The notes under the pieces: generated by a model | Databases searched by the model: none | Seen by the model: the letters and a program-made list of their open reading frames with translations, nothing else | Told to the model about the DNA's origin: nothing | Origin: Rhizophagus irregularis | Taxonomy: Eukaryota > Glomeromycota > Glomeromycetes > Glomerales > Glomeraceae | NCBI RefSeq assembly: GCF_026210795.1 | Contig: NC_089438.1 | Location: 1,385,501 to 1,449,500, forward strand | Length of the DNA: 64,000 nucleotides | Direction of reading: 5' to 3' | In this document: one piece after another, positions 1 through 12,177 of the stretch | Numbering within the stretch: position 1 is the stretch's first letter | Layout of the letters: every line of letters begins with the position of its first letter | Translations under genes and position numbers: made by a program

Positions 1-1900
1 AATTTCCATTTCATTTTTCATATGAGTTTTCTTGTAAATTTTAAAAGTTTTATGAATTTTTAAAAGTTTTCTTGATATATGTTAAAGTAATAATTAAATA
101 TTAAAAAGGGATAAGGAGGAATAATTATGAATTGATTAGATATTCTTGTGCAAAAAGAATAATTTGTATGTTTTGATTGTTTCATATGATATATTAGATT
201 CCAGATCAATTTTTCCCTTTTCAAAATATTTTTTTTTGGACCTGCGCACTACTAGAGCTTTCATTGGTGAAGAAGAAATAAGAAGCTACTAAGCCAATAC
301 CAGTTGTAGATAAAATTTTATTTCTAAAAAGAGACTATGCTATCCTGTATCAGTTTACTTTTGTGTGTAACATCATTGATAACAATGAAAAAGAAAAGAA
401 AGAAAACTTAATTCTTTCTTACGGAATATTGAAGTCGAATTAGTGAAAAAAAAATATGATAAAAATCATATTAATGACCATAATAAACGAATTTCCCAGA
501 TTTTCGTATATTTTTACTATATTATCTATATTATTAGTATTCAATCACTGAATTGAATCCAATTACTACCTTGTTTTGATGTCATCCATAGTAGTATTCA
601 TCAATAATGGTAATAATGGTATAAATTGTTTTTAATATTAAATTGTAAGTTCTTGAATTGTCTGTTTACTTAATTATATTTAAAAAAATGTATAAATTCA
701 TAATAGTATTATTTTAAATTGATAATAAGTTGAAATTAATTCCTATTAAGCATATGTTAAGAGGAATGTTTGCTAAATCTGGTTGAAAGAATATTAAATT
801 ATTTTAATCTTTAGTGTCCTTCCATGATATTCTTTATTTTGTCTATAATACTAGTGTAATAGTAAAATACCTTTAATAAATTAAATGGTTTTAAATACTC
901 TATTATAAGGATTGATAGTATTATAAAAATTTTTGATATGAAAAAAGTTAAAATAAAGTTCATCGAACGACATTGGCCAACAAACAAAAGTATTTAAACT
1001 GGGTAAGCAGCTCTAATGCCATTTTAGTTAACAGTTATATCTGCTATATTTCTTTTTGTAGTGTAATAATTATACTTTTACTTGGACCTCTAGTTGAATA
1101 TTGTAAAGTTATTCCCTAGTTTACGAGTCCTTCCAATTTCAGTTTTATTTCTGAATTCATCCATCCATTAAATGCAGTAATATCATCAATCACAGCTTTG
1201 CATATCAATAATTGATTTGGTTAATTGATTTACTGATTTTGAAAATATTATTTACTTAATGGATTATGATATTAATGAATTACTCTAAATTTACGAATTT
1301 CTTTATGTGATGCAATAAAAACTTGCCATTCTAACCTTGGAAGTACTATTAATAGTCAATTTTTATTTTAATAAATTATTAAATATATTTTATATAAAAT
1401 AAATAAAATAATAAATTTTACTATCAATTCCAAATAGTGAAGACATATTCCTATTTACTTCGGGTCTACTCAAAGTATAAACAATAATATCAAAAAGTTT
1501 AAATTATTCTATTATAAAGGGATCATTATAAATAATGTATTTATTAACACATTTTGTTGTTATATTCCTTAAAATATGTATTAATTAATAAAAATTATGG
1601 AGAGCACTTATTATAATAAATGAGAAAAGTGCACTCAAAATTGAATGAAATGCACTTCTAAAAAATGACTTGACTAAGTTTCTATTATGGCTTGAAAGAA
1701 AGGCACTTGTAAGTAGTTACTTTAACTAATAGTGCCTAAATATATTATAGTATTATAAAATTATTTGTATTAAATGTTTCTGGTAAATAATCATATAGGT
1801 ATTTTGAATTTTAATTTCAGGGTAGTTACTTATTATTGTAATAGAATAATGAATTAGACTAATAATCCTACAATAAATATGAAGAATTTATCAGGAGAGC
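1..1900. other. AT-rich stretch with no recognisable gene
   Basis: Very AT-rich DNA with frequent stops in all frames. I see no convincing exon, RNA gene or transposon end here. Confidence 0.5.
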
Positions 1901-2134
1901 TTATGTAATTTCGTATATATCCGCGGATTTAGCAGATGCACCATTTAAATCCACAACATCCTCACTCTCCAAATTAATTATTTTATTATCATATTTGTTT
2001 GTCAATTTTTTGCTTTCCGGAAATTGCTCATTAGCCTCGCATACATTAAGCTTTCTCAGTTTTATCTCTAAGCAAGCTTTCTCTGCATAAGCACCAAGGT
2101 ATAACTCATCAAAATTTATCAAAGATTTTCCCAT
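1901..2134 (-). CDS. small hypothetical protein, 77 aa
   Basis: An open frame of 77 codons with a balanced, protein-like composition: charged residues mixed with Leu, Val and Ile, and a segment reading ESEDVVDLNGASAKSAD. It starts with ATG and has no signal peptide or membrane segment. I do not recognise the family. It could be a small gene, a terminal exon, or a relic of a larger gene together with the open stretch just upstream on the same strand (2380-2622). No splice model could be settled. Confidence 0.3.
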   Translation of the reverse strand: MGKSLINFDELYLGAYAEKACLEIKLRKLNVCEANEQFPESKKLTNKYDNKIINLESEDVVDLNGASAKSADIYEIT

Positions 2135-2379
2135 TTTGATGACAAGATTTGTTATGAAATGCCTTATGATATAATACGAACAACTCCCATTGTTGCCAAA
2201 GCATATAATTGATACTTGAAAGATATTATCTGTAATCTCTAAATCAATGGATATTATTTCTTAATACTGTATTTTCAGACTGTACAGTAGGTCTTTGTAT
2301 ACGTTGATAAGAATTACGATATACAAGATTCATCAAATCCTTGATATTCAAAAAAACCATAGTGATTTTTAAAATATCA

Positions 2380-2622
2380 TTATATATAAACAAATAAAAA
2401 GAATGGCATGTACATAAGAAATGAACCAGGGCGTTTACGTCCAACACGCTCCAGGTCTTTTATTTTTATATTTTCCAGATTGTCCATAGATTTAACAGGA
2501 ATCCTCTTAATATTATAACATAAAATCTTTGTAGCAAGTTCCATATTATTTAGCACGTATTGCCTAATATTATATTTTCTATTGAGTTCAAAATTAATTC
2601 TACCAAAGATATTGTTAAAAGT
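2380..2622 (-). pseudogene. possible exon or relic upstream of the 77-aa frame
   Basis: An 81-codon open stretch without a convincing start that reads, among others, NRKYNIRQYVLNNMELATK and DLERVGRKRPG. The composition is more protein-like than the surroundings. A second short stretch in another frame near 2250-2350 (reading YRNSYQRIQRPTVQSE) lies between it and the 77-aa frame, so the three may be pieces of one decayed or spliced gene. No family is recognised. Confidence 0.22.
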
Positions 2623-3187
2623 TTATAGTCTTTTAGTTTTTCAAAGAATTAATTTTTAGATCAAAAGCATTTCATAAAGAGTTGTAAAATTGTATAATAT
2701 AGTTTAATTCAAAATAATTATTAAACAGGTATAAATCTTTTGTTATTTGTTAATTAGAAAGGTTTAAAAAAAATCTACTAAAGTTTTTCCAAATGAATTT
2801 TCAGAAATTTGTAGATTGCAAATATAATAATAACCTTTAATTTCAACTTTAATATAGTTTCTTCAGAGAGTCTTTTGGATATTGTCTAAAGTATATTCTT
2901 GAATATAATTATTATCATTTAGTAATTGATTTTGAACTTTAGCAATTTGATATGTATGATTCACTTCTAATTATAAAGTTCATATTAATATAGTATAAAT
3001 TTAATTCTAATCCAAATTGTCTGGGTAGTCGATTAAATTTTTATTCTATTATATGATTTGGTTAGGTCTTGTAAAAACATCATTATATTTAGTAAAGTTT
3101 ATAATATAATATTTTGATTGGTTCATCTTTTTATTCTTCATAATGAATAATATGAATATCCGCGTCTCTTTTTGTGGTTTTTTCCAG

Positions 3188-3348
3188 AAATCGTATGTGA
3201 TCCCACTTTGGACGTGTCAAAGGTAAAGAAAACATCTGCTGAGTATGTTGATGTTTTTCGTGGTAAGCTAGAATTTCCATATCGGGAAAAGGATCCGCGT
3301 ATTAAATATTACATTGAGGATTTAATGTATTGGAAAAATGTTGTCTAA
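3188..3348 (+). CDS. orphan terminal exon, about 53 codons
   Basis: A pyrimidine tract ending in TTTTTCCAG is followed by an open stretch of about 53 codons that ends in TAA. It reads CDPTLDVSKVKKTSAEYVDV and later YREKDPRIKYYIEDLMYW, a plainly protein-like composition in otherwise AT-rich noise. It looks like a last exon behind an intron acceptor, but I find no matching upstream exon, so it may be the stranded 3' end of a broken gene. The family is unknown. Confidence 0.4.
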
Positions 3349-3430
3349 TCTATTTTTAATGGTTTAATCAATGTAATTAATTGAAGTTTCATGACCCATT
3401 GGGCCAATATTTCATTTGGAATAATGTAGA

Positions 3431-3600
3431 ATGATCAGTAATCTTTTATCATATATATAATCATAAAACTTTCCTATAACCCATACTACAGTTAAGCATT
3501 CTAACTCTGTGGCAGTGCAGCTGGTAACAATGAACTGCTTGCATAATAAGTCTAACCAATCTTTAGGTATTGGAAATTTCATTTTACTTCTATCAAGTTT
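3431..3600 (-). pseudogene. degraded Ty3/gypsy RNase H fragment
   Basis: On the minus strand a short open stretch reads TATELECLTVVWVIGKFYDY. This matches the conserved RNase H start of Ty3/gypsy pol proteins (family pattern ITELECLAVVWAIEKFRHYIYG). Outside about 45 codons the frame breaks up and no integrase or RT is attached, so this is a decayed scrap of an LTR retrotransposon. Confidence 0.55.
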
Positions 3601-6157
3601 TTACAAGCTCCATCACCAAAAATGGATTTGTTTTTGGCAAGTGTTAATGTTTAGACCATGTTCATAAGTCTTTATATATTTCTCTTGGAAGTATATCTAC
3701 ATTTTCTAATTTAGAAAAATTAATTTGATATAGGATATATGCATTAAGGAATTTAATTAATTGTTCCTTGAAGTTAACACTAAGTTATTTTGTAATTGAG
3801 AACATCAAAAGAAATAAAATAAGTAATGTACCTTAAATTATTTCATATCTGAAGAAATATAATTTAAAGTTAAGTAAATTTTTGGTAGTACGTGAAATTG
3901 ATAATATTTTATATAAATTTATAAATTATTGTCAAAGATTCTTTCACTTAAAAAAGATGGGTTTAAATGAGTCTAACCAGTCCTAATAATATTATGTTGT
4001 TTTTCAATAATAATTTTCCTTTATTATTTAATACAGAAAATTTACAAGATATTGTTATACATAATTCTCTTCAAAGTATAAAATAGTTTTGGCTATATAA
4101 AATTTAATAAAAAAAATAAAAAACAGATAAAAAGGGGAAAAGGAAAAAAAAGGGTAATCAAAGATCAAAGATGAAAAGATGAACATATTTATATATATTT
4201 TAAATTATGATTATCTGAGAACTTTGCCACATATTTGTCAAAGCCTAAAACATAGCCACTAACTGTTTGACAGAAATGTGATATCATATGTCAAATCAAA
4301 AAAAAAAAAATTGGCTTATTTAAAACAATAATATAAGATAACAATAGATTTTTAAAAGAATGGGGAAAATATAAAATGTAATTATTTATAGTAAGTGTTT
4401 GTATTATAAACTTTTACTTTTTAAGTTAGAATGAATATTAACATAAACCAACAGAAATTCTGGGTTAAGATATAAAATATATTGAAATGCTACGGTAAAA
4501 AGATGATCCCAATTAATTAATAACAATTATCGCAGGAATGTTTTGAAGTTTCATTTGTACAAGTCATTATTAAAATAAATATCGTTACTATACATTATTT
4601 TTTTTTACAATGAAATGGATGAAATTGTTAAAGTAAGAGCAGGAAAAAATTTAAATCTGTGCTTCTTTAATACTAATTTATTATGAACGAAAAACAATCA
4701 AAAAGTATGGATGTGTATAATCATATTATTTAAAGTCTGATTGGTCAGTTTAAAACATCCTTCATTGTGATGATATCCGGTTTACAAATAATTTTACCTA
4801 ATTGAAGGTATAAATTTTTTGCCATCTCCATAAAAATATTCGAGAGTGGTAACTCTTTTCCAATAGTATTAAATAACTTTGAATTGTTTATTTAATATCT
4901 ATATTTAAAAAAGTTTTTTTTACAGTCAGTATTTCAAGCTTAAAAACAAAATAAAACAAGTGAATAAAAGTTGGATATTATTTTTGATCCTATTGATTCA
5001 ATGATATTAATCAAACACATGAAGTAGTTTATTTCATAATGTTTCATGAAAAAATAATTTTGTGATAAAGTTTTTTCATTAATCACAGATGTATATATAG
5101 TAATATAGCATGAAGTTTTCATATACTTTATTATAACAATTAAAAATTTGAAATCAGGAAATTTGTGAAATCTTATAAATTCGGTAAATCAGGAATGATC
5201 AGCATTTACAGTCGACTACATGAGTAAATTTCTTTTAATTATTATCTGGGCAGTGCATCAGTGCATGGCCACAGCCTGATTTCTCATTTTATTTTTTTTA
5301 TTTCAAAACAGGCATTAATTTATTTTATTTTAGAATTAAATTTCATGTCAAATCTTAATAACCTTTTTTTTTTTAATAATATATTAATTATTTCACTTAA
5401 TTTTTGCCAATATCAGGTTACAGGTGGATAGTGTTAAAAATTCTCTCAAATTAAAAAACATAAAGTGGCTCTTTAGGGACAATAAGATGATGTTCAATAA
5501 TAAATATTTTGTAGTATACGGCTTATACCCATGGCTTAGTTATGACCAAATTTTGATTACTCACTTTTTAAAACTGGACTTTAAAAGAACTAAAATTTTT
5601 TACACATATTATTTGTTTGCGATTTCAAGAGATAAGCTTGTGATCTTTTAGCAAATGTTATGATACGTTAAAAATAATCTGTTATTATATTGTACTAGGA
5701 AACGGATACTGTTATCAAGTCCGAAGCGCAGTTATCATTGCCACATATCACGTGCTGGACGGATAACAGAACATTTGTGAAACCGATACGAATAGTATAT
5801 AGTCCTTCGTTATTATACTTCAGACAAAGGTCATCATAGGGGGGAATAATTATTAAATTTGTTTCACAAAAATGCGAATCTGTGGGCCTTTTTTTATTTG
5901 GCTATACGACCTATACGTGTACAATAGTTATTTGTTTTTTTTTAAAAAAAAAGTTTCATATCAATATAATATGAACAAACATTACCAAGGATTTCATCGT
6001 ATTTAATTTGTAGAAATATTCAAGGTTTTGGTAAATGACTTTAAATTAATAGTTTTTACCAAATTTCGATGAATTAAACAATTATTATAGCTAAACATTT
6101 AATATAGTGAACGATGCAAAGCTCCAAATTACTCTGGGATTATACAATTTGACTATA
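3601..6157. other. AT-rich gene-poor stretch
   Basis: Only short chance-like open frames occur, with low-complexity A/T runs such as those near 4300, 5360 and 5935. I see no supported feature. Confidence 0.4.
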
Positions 6158-6386
6158 CAAAGCTGCTGTCACGTTATAATTGACGCTTATTATAAAATAG
6201 TTTTTTTCATAATCATATTTTTTAGATTAAACTTTTTTAAGCTTTCTATATTTGAATATTTGAAATAATAATATTATTATTTTCTTTATAATTTATATGA
6301 TTGCTCAACTAAATAATATATATAACTGATAAAATTTTTAAAAAAAAAATATTATTAAAAAGAATAAAGTATAAGCGATGGACTCC
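6158..6386. repeat. dispersed repeat, inverted relative to 29941-30143
   Basis: The sequence from CAAAGCTGCTGTCACG to GATGGACTCC matches, with many substitutions and indels, the reverse complement of 29941-30143. Shared landmarks include AAAGCTGCT, TATAATTGACGC, TTTAAGCTTT, AACTGATAAAA and GATGGACTC. It is a diverged dispersed repeat of unknown class, perhaps an old miniature element. Confidence 0.5.
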
Positions 6387-8168
6387 AATATTCAAATATC
6401 AAAATCAATTTCATGTGTAATATATCTTATATTTTTAATTTAAAGAAATTAGTGTTATTAAGATCATACAAATTATGTAAAATTTTAATATTTTACTTAC
6501 TTTTATTAATGATACATTTTTCAGAATTTATATCAATATCCAACTCAAATTGTTTCGTAATATAATCTAAATAATGAAAACAAAATAATTAAATTAAACA
6601 TAAATTATTTTTATTGTAAATACGCAAAAGATTTTACCATTATTTTCATTTTCGGTTAATTTAATCTTTTTAATAATTTTGTCTAGAAATATTTTATTTA
6701 ATTAGTAAATAGTGAATGATGTTTATATTAATCCCCTGTTGCACTAAGTATACTAGTTAGCTGAGTTTATTAAGAACTATATAATTTTTACGATTTTTTC
6801 CATTATTCTACCTAGTCATTTTTGGGTCATCAATCCAAATAACCTTATAAATTTTATTAAACCTCCTTCAGGAATAAACTTTACATTTGTGACCAGCTAA
6901 TTTATTACCACTAATTAATGTATGTTTGATAAAATCATCAATAACTTTGTCCCCACTTGTATATATACTGATTTCGCTTTATAACAAACGCAACAAATCT
7001 GATGATTTTTATTTAAATATTTCTGCATAACGATTTTGTTTAATTGTGGTTTGTTTTGGCAGGCTTAAAGATGTGTTGCCTTATAATAAAAATCAATTGT
7101 GTGTTTATAATTTGTTAATTGTTCCATCATTAATTTTTTTTAAAAAAATATCTCTTTTGCTTGAGATAAAAACTCTAAATATATATGTTTTATTTTAAGC
7201 AAGGACGAACTTAGAAAATTCTATAATAATATAATATTCGTAGAAGTTTCTAATTATAAAGATCGGCTGGGTAGCTAATCTAGAACTGTAACATGAAAAA
7301 GATTTTTCGAATGGATTTTTAATAAGAATTCCAACAAAGAATTCTATAGAAGCGTTACATGCTGTAAGAGGATGGCTAGAATTGACCGTTATTTAATTAG
7401 AATTTTATAGAAGCGTTACAGGCTGCGAGGGATTTAATTATTAGGATTTTTGACTTCATGTCATACTCCTTTTTAAATTTTTCAAATGGGAAATGTGTAA
7501 CGTCATCTATAGACTCAAAGAATTTTTATTACTTAAAACAGTTTATATGGCGTTCATATAACTTTCGTAATACAATGTTAAATTTGTTACCATTTTATTT
7601 TGATTTCTTACAAAGTGAAAAGGTAGTGAACAAATCATCAGAAATCTATCATTAGGAGTGCTGCTATTATTGTGATTTTATTTAATAAAATAACAAGTAT
7701 TCTCGGACATTCGTATTAAATTCTTTATTTGAAATATAAATCGAATTCTTCTTAATATCAAATAATGGAAGTCCCTCGAATTTAATTTATTGAAAATCTA
7801 TTATACTGAATTTTTAAAAAAATTTCATTCTAATAAAACTAATATACACTATAATTTAATTTTTTCATTTTAGTTTTAAGTCATAGAGGTCATTAAAATA
7901 TTTTTAATTGAACATATAAGACTTCAGCCGGAATTAAGATTTTTATAATTCTGGCCAAAATTAAGATTTACCGCATCACGTTACTTAAATTTTATTGGTT
8001 AATGACCGGGATCCGGTTTATCGAATCATTTTTACTATAGCTAGTTAGAAAATTGATCCAATATCAATCTTTTACTAGTAAACTCTGGTATATCAAAACT
8101 ATTTTAATAAACGTGATTTGGTTTCAGCAAAACGTCCGGTTTAGGCCCAAATCCGGTTTATCGAAGAT
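6387..8168. other. AT-rich stretch; insertion-site repeat near its end
   Basis: No supported gene. The final 150 bases contain two further copies of ATCCGGTTTATCGAA, the sequence into which the LTR element at 8173 inserted. Confidence 0.4.
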
Positions 8169-8172
8169 CCGG
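8169..8172. repeat. 4-bp target duplication (CCGG), left
   Basis: CCGG directly precedes the left LTR and recurs directly after the right LTR at 15738-15741. The word is palindromic and short, so it is weak evidence alone, but the related solo LTR at 39414 is also flanked by a 4-bp repeat (TTAT). Confidence 0.6.
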
Positions 8173-8766
8173 TGTAACACCTGAGCCCATAGAGAATTAC
8201 CTCAGGTATTAACAAAATGACTCTTTATTAATAATATAAATATATACAATAATATGCTTGGTTTAATAACATTAAATAACAAAATAAATAATTCATAACA
8301 AAATTCGTCTAATTTTCTCCCAAAAGGTGATCTTCACGCCCTTTTATGTTTGTTTTTGTGTAACTAAATTCATAATTTCAATTCATGGATTTAAATTATT
8401 AAAGTATTTCCATTGTTTTAAAGTATTTCCATTATCTTAATTTTGTATCCATTTGATCATCATAAACTCCTGAATTATGATTTATAATATTAACGTAGTG
8501 ATCAACAAATTACTCACTTGACATCTCAGATCACTTGATTTCATTCAATTTAGTATCTTTCGGATCTTCATTTATCCTTAAATCTCGTGACTAATAGTTT
8601 AAGGTCATCACGGACCAATTACCTTAATCCATGTGATTATTAGTTTAACGACTTCTCGGTCCAATTAAAATAAAAATAAAAATAAGTTAAAATTTTATAC
8701 ACTAAGACTAAATGTAATACTGCGCCTCACAATTAATAAATTTACTAGATATACTACGGCATTACA
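8173..8766 (-). repeat. 3' LTR, 594 bp
   Basis: Begins TGTAACACCTGAGCCC and ends CGGCATTACA on the plus strand. It lacks the 9 bases TGTTTGCCA present in the other LTR and otherwise appears identical to it. Confidence 0.9.
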
Positions 8767-8778
8767 ACTATCCCCCGC
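8767..8778 (-). other. polypurine tract
   Basis: On the element's sense strand the bases GCGGGGGATAGT lie directly before the 3' LTR, as expected for the plus-strand primer of LTR retrotransposons. Confidence 0.65.
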
Positions 8779-9103
8779 ATAAAAATTTAATGCCCACATT
8801 AAATTTATTCTAAAAATCGAACTCGTGTCTCGAAGTGGTAGGTGCGAATTATACCACTAAATCAAACATGCATTGTCACTTGACTCAGCTGCGTTTTAAA
8901 TATTCCTTTTTGCTGCGTCTATATCTGCGGTTTATCATGTGTTTGTTAAGTCTACGGTTTTCCTGTACCGGATTTCACTTCGGTCTTTCTTAGGAAATTT
9001 TCATTAGTTTTTCCTATTTTCGAAAATTATTTTTATGTCATGTGATTTTATTTCACATGATTATAAATTATCTTTATTTTTCTAAGTCCATTGATGATAG
9101 TTA

Positions 9104-10885
9104 TCATTTACTCATCGGTGTATGGTAAGTCTTTAATAATTCTCCATTTACAGGTATCTTCTTGATGACACCTTTAATATTTTTAATTCTATAAGCTCCA
9201 TTCGGTAGTATTTCATGAATGTAAAATGGTCCTAACCATTTTGATTCTAATTTTCCAGATAGTTGTTGTGCTTTGGCTTTATCATAGAGTAGTATTTTAT
9301 CTCCAATTCCAAAGGTGTGTTCTTTGCTTATTTTTCTGTCATGATACTCTTTTTGTTTTATTTGAGATTTCAGTATTTGTTCTTTGGCTTCATGTCGGAT
9401 TTTTGGTAGTTCTTCTAATAATCCAACTATTCTATCACTTAGGTTAATTTCTTTGATATTTTCATCCATTATTGTCCGTACATTTCTTCCGTATGTTAAG
9501 TAAAATGGTCGAATTCTTGTTGAACTATGCTTTTTATTTCGGTAAGCAAATAATATGGGTGCTATCCTTTGATCCCAATCATCTTTGGTTGATAATTTTG
9601 CTAATGCTTGACCTAATGTTCGGTTGAATCTTTCAACAAGTCCGTTTGTCTCTGGATGATAACTTGTAGAAAAATTCCATTTAATTTTGAATTTTTCCAT
9701 TAATTCCTTAATCATTTCATTATTGAAATGACTTCCTCTATCACTCAATATTTTCATTGGACATCCATGTCTACAAATGATGTCTTCATAAATAAATTTT
9801 GATACTTCTTTGGCAGTTGCTTCTTTTACTGCTTTGGCTTCTGGCCATTTTGTAAAATAATCCATTGCTACTATGATGTATTTATTACCATTTGTTGTTG
9901 TGTTCAATGGTCCAACAAAGTCAATCCCGATTTGATACCATGGTTCTACTACTTTAATTGGGTGTAATTCATTTTTCCCTTGTGGTTTTCCTCTTCTTTG
10001 ACATTCATCACATGTCCTTACATATCTTTCAACATCATTCAGCATATTTTCCCAATAATATTTATCTTTTAAATTATCATAAGTACTTTTGATTCCCATA
10101 TGTGCCGATAATTCATGACTGTGAGCTAAATATAGTGCTCCCATCTTTTCAAAGTCTTCTATTATTCTGATGTTTTTACCATTTTTCTCAATATGCTTTT
10201 TACCATCAGTTACTCTGATGTTATCCTTAATCTCAACATTTTTAACCTCTATTGGTGGTTTATCTCCATCTAATTCTATTATTTTATTATATACTCTTTC
10301 CCAATCTGTGTCATTATTTGATATTTTAATATTAGCATATTTTTCTCTTTCGTAAATATCTTGACATTCTTTAAATGATTTCACCATCTCCATATATCTT
10401 TCTTCATCTAATAATGGGTATGATGTTTTATGTCCTTGATCCTTTTTCGAATATTCTCTACCTTTGTAATTTTCCCAACATTTTTCATTTTCTAAAAATA
10501 TCACTATTGATTCATCAATTATCCTTTTGTTCCTAAATACTTCCTTTTCTAATAGGTGATTCTCATATCTTGTTATGTATCCTCTGTCGAATGATGGTGT
10601 TTGTTGATAAAAGTACTCACTATAGGGACTTTTATCTAATATTAACCAATCCTCATTATCATGTTCTTCCATTCTCCTGTTGATTTGTTCGACAACTTCC
10701 TTCCTGAATTCCCATTCTATACCTTTCTTTGGTATTTTATACTTATCATTGTCCTCTCTTCTCCTTTTAAAGGTGTTAAACCTCACACTTTGTCCTACTT
10801 TTTCAAATTCTTTTATAAGTTCATTTACAATGAATGTTTTCCCAGTACCATCAACTCCACATATGATTATTATTTTAGGTCCCAT
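9104..10885 (-). CDS. thymidylate-kinase-like domain fused to Ty3-type integrase, 593 aa
   Basis: Residues 1-205 form a P-loop nucleotide kinase domain. They contain the Walker A motif GVDGTGKT (10-17) after a hydrophobic beta strand, then LDKSPYSEYFYQQ (83-95), which resembles the DRYxxSxxAYQ signature of thymidylate kinases, and a long lid/helix region. Residues 250-300 hold an HHCC zinc module (H257, H262, C292, C295). Residues 315-425 hold the integrase core with D322, D382 and E418; the D382-E418 spacing is exactly 35. Residues 525-590 carry a GPY/F module (WLGPFY at 550-555). The kinase would phosphorylate a nucleotide, and the integrase would insert the element's cDNA. A kinase in this position is not part of the usual Ty3 pol order (PR-RT-RH-IN). 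The ATG overlaps the end of the 79-aa frame by 11 bases in another frame, so reinitiation or frameshifting may couple them. Domain calls are by motif; the nucleotide substrate is inferred only from family resemblance. Confidence 0.88.
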   Translation of the reverse strand: MGPKIIIICGVDGTGKTFIVNELIKEFEKVGQSVRFNTFKRRREDNDKYKIPKKGIEWEFRKEVVEQINRRMEEHDNEDWLILDKSPYSEYFYQQTPSFDRGYITRYENHLLEKEVFRNKRIIDESIVIFLENEKCWENYKGREYSKKDQGHKTSYPLLDEERYMEMVKSFKECQDIYEREKYANIKISNNDTDWERVYNKIIELDGDKPPIEVKNVEIKDNIRVTDGKKHIEKNGKNIRIIEDFEKMGALYLAHSHELSAHMGIKSTYDNLKDKYYWENMLNDVERYVRTCDECQRRGKPQGKNELHPIKVVEPWYQIGIDFVGPLNTTTNGNKYIIVAMDYFTKWPEAKAVKEATAKEVSKFIYEDIICRHGCPMKILSDRGSHFNNEMIKELMEKFKIKWNFSTSYHPETNGLVERFNRTLGQALAKLSTKDDWDQRIAPILFAYRNKKHSSTRIRPFYLTYGRNVRTIMDENIKEINLSDRIVGLLEELPKIRHEAKEQILKSQIKQKEYHDRKISKEHTFGIGDKILLYDKAKAQQLSGKLESKWLGPFYIHEILPNGAYRIKNIKGVIKKIPVNGELLKTYHTPMSK

Positions 10886-11114
10886 TTTTATATAATTCTG
10901 ATAATTTTAGCTCGTTTACCTTACTTAATATTACCTCTATTTGTAATATTTCCTCTTGAGTTTCCAATATTAATGGTCTTTCTTCACTATCTTCAAAATT
11001 TTTGGTTTTGAATTTATAGTTATAATTTATCCTGTTTAATTCCTTTGTTATACCTTCTAAATTTTTGATTATATCCTTTATTTTGTGATTTGTATTTCTT
11101 ACCACTTGTTCCAT
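10875..11114 (-). CDS. small coiled protein of the LTR element, 79 aa
   Basis: A 79-codon frame rich in Lys, Glu, Ile and Leu, with heptad-like spacing in the first 35 and last 30 residues, suggesting helix or coiled coil. Its stop lies inside the start of the kinase-integrase frame (11-base overlap). No known domain. It could be a separate small protein or the 5' part of a frameshift-linked polyprotein. Confidence 0.5.
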   Translation of the reverse strand: MEQVVRNTNHKIKDIIKNLEGITKELNRINYNYKFKTKNFEDSEERPLILETQEEILQIEVILSKVNELKLSELYKNGT

Positions 11115-11181
11115 TTTTATTTTTGAAAAGTAACTCTTTTACCCATCTATTTATATTATTCTTGATAAGGCATCTGCATTT

Positions 11182-12177
11182 TTATTTTCTTTTCCTACAA
11201 TTTCCACATACTAAAAAGTCCTCTGTTAATATCAATTCTATCCTTATCCTTAGGTCCCACATTCTTCGTATATCTTTGTCGGTGAACCTTCCACCCATTT
11301 CTTCAATTTTTCTTTTTAATGATTCCACTGTCCATTCGACATTATCCTCTATTTTTATTTCATAATGTATACTACCATCACTGTCCTCTAATTCATAACT
11401 TTCAGGACTAGCACTTTCTGGGTCCTCAGGTTCCCTTGTAAATTGTTTGGTATCAATAAATCTTTGTCTTACTTTTGATACATATCTTATCCATGCATCA
11501 CCTCCTTCTTGCGTGTCTGTCTCACATCTATTCTGATATTCTATCTGGAGTAATAATTCAATTACCTCTTCTTTCCTCAACAGATCTTCTGTTTCTTCAT
11601 ATAATAGATCCCTGAATAACTTCATTGCTAACTTCTTAACATGTATTGCTTTCATTTCATTTTCCAATATCGTGTTATACCAATCCCAAAATTTTTGAAA
11701 TCTATTTTCAACATCCCAATCTTCTAAAATGTATCCATGTTTCATTATTTCTGGACATCCTATTAATCGATCAAATACTTCATTTTCCAAGTTTCCTTCA
11801 ATACAATCCCTTACAATTACTACAATTATTATTCTCAATCCTTTTTCCTTCATTTTTGGTTGTTGTCTGTACCCTATTGATTCAATTATTCTATCTACTA
11901 TATTCCTACATTTTCCCTTATGTATTGTATCCTCCCTTTCTCTATTGTCCATACTTAATAAATTCAATAATTCTTTATGTGTTACATTATTGTACATTAG
12001 TATTGTATCCTCGAATTTAAATAAAGCATCCCAAAATTTCTTGAATGCCGCTGATACTTCTCTTTCTATTGGGTTACATATTTCACATGCTAAACATTCC
12101 TCTGGTTCTATCACTCCTAGGTCATGTTCTTGTTTATGGTTTATATATTCAGCGTTCCAAACATGGTACCATTCCAT
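11182..12177 (-). CDS. unknown protein of the LTR element, 331 aa
   Basis: An intact frame with an ATG start inside the element. It has a short Cys cluster near the N terminus (CLACEIC, about residues 28-34), a Glu/Ser-rich acidic stretch near residues 240-265, and a C-terminal CGNC close to the end, so it may bind metal. The middle is mainly helical in character with Trp-rich spots (KFWDWYNTI). I find no RT, RNase H, protease or gag motif. It lies between the 235-aa frame and the 79-aa frame on the same strand, in the position where RT would normally be encoded. It may be a structural or replication partner of the kinase-integrase, but nothing in the sequence proves this. Confidence 0.7.
   Translation of the reverse strand: MEWYHVWNAEYINHKQEHDLGVIEPEECLACEICNPIEREVSAAFKKFWDALFKFEDTILMYNNVTHKELLNLLSMDNREREDTIHKGKCRNIVDRIIESIGYRQQPKMKEKGLRIIIVVIVRDCIEGNLENEVFDRLIGCPEIMKHGYILEDWDVENRFQKFWDWYNTILENEMKAIHVKKLAMKLFRDLLYEETEDLLRKEEVIELLLQIEYQNRCETDTQEGGDAWIRYVSKVRQRFIDTKQFTREPEDPESASPESYELEDSDGSIHYEIKIEDNVEWTVESLKRKIEEMGGRFTDKDIRRMWDLRIRIELILTEDFLVCGNCRKRK

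Noticed and set aside
5424-5651. 75-codon open frame on the plus strand
   Set aside because: Phe/Tyr/Lys/Asn-rich composition expected from AT-rich DNA, no domain, no splice context.
7458-7655. 65-codon open frame on the plus strand
   Set aside because: Same AT-driven composition; nothing supports expression or homology.
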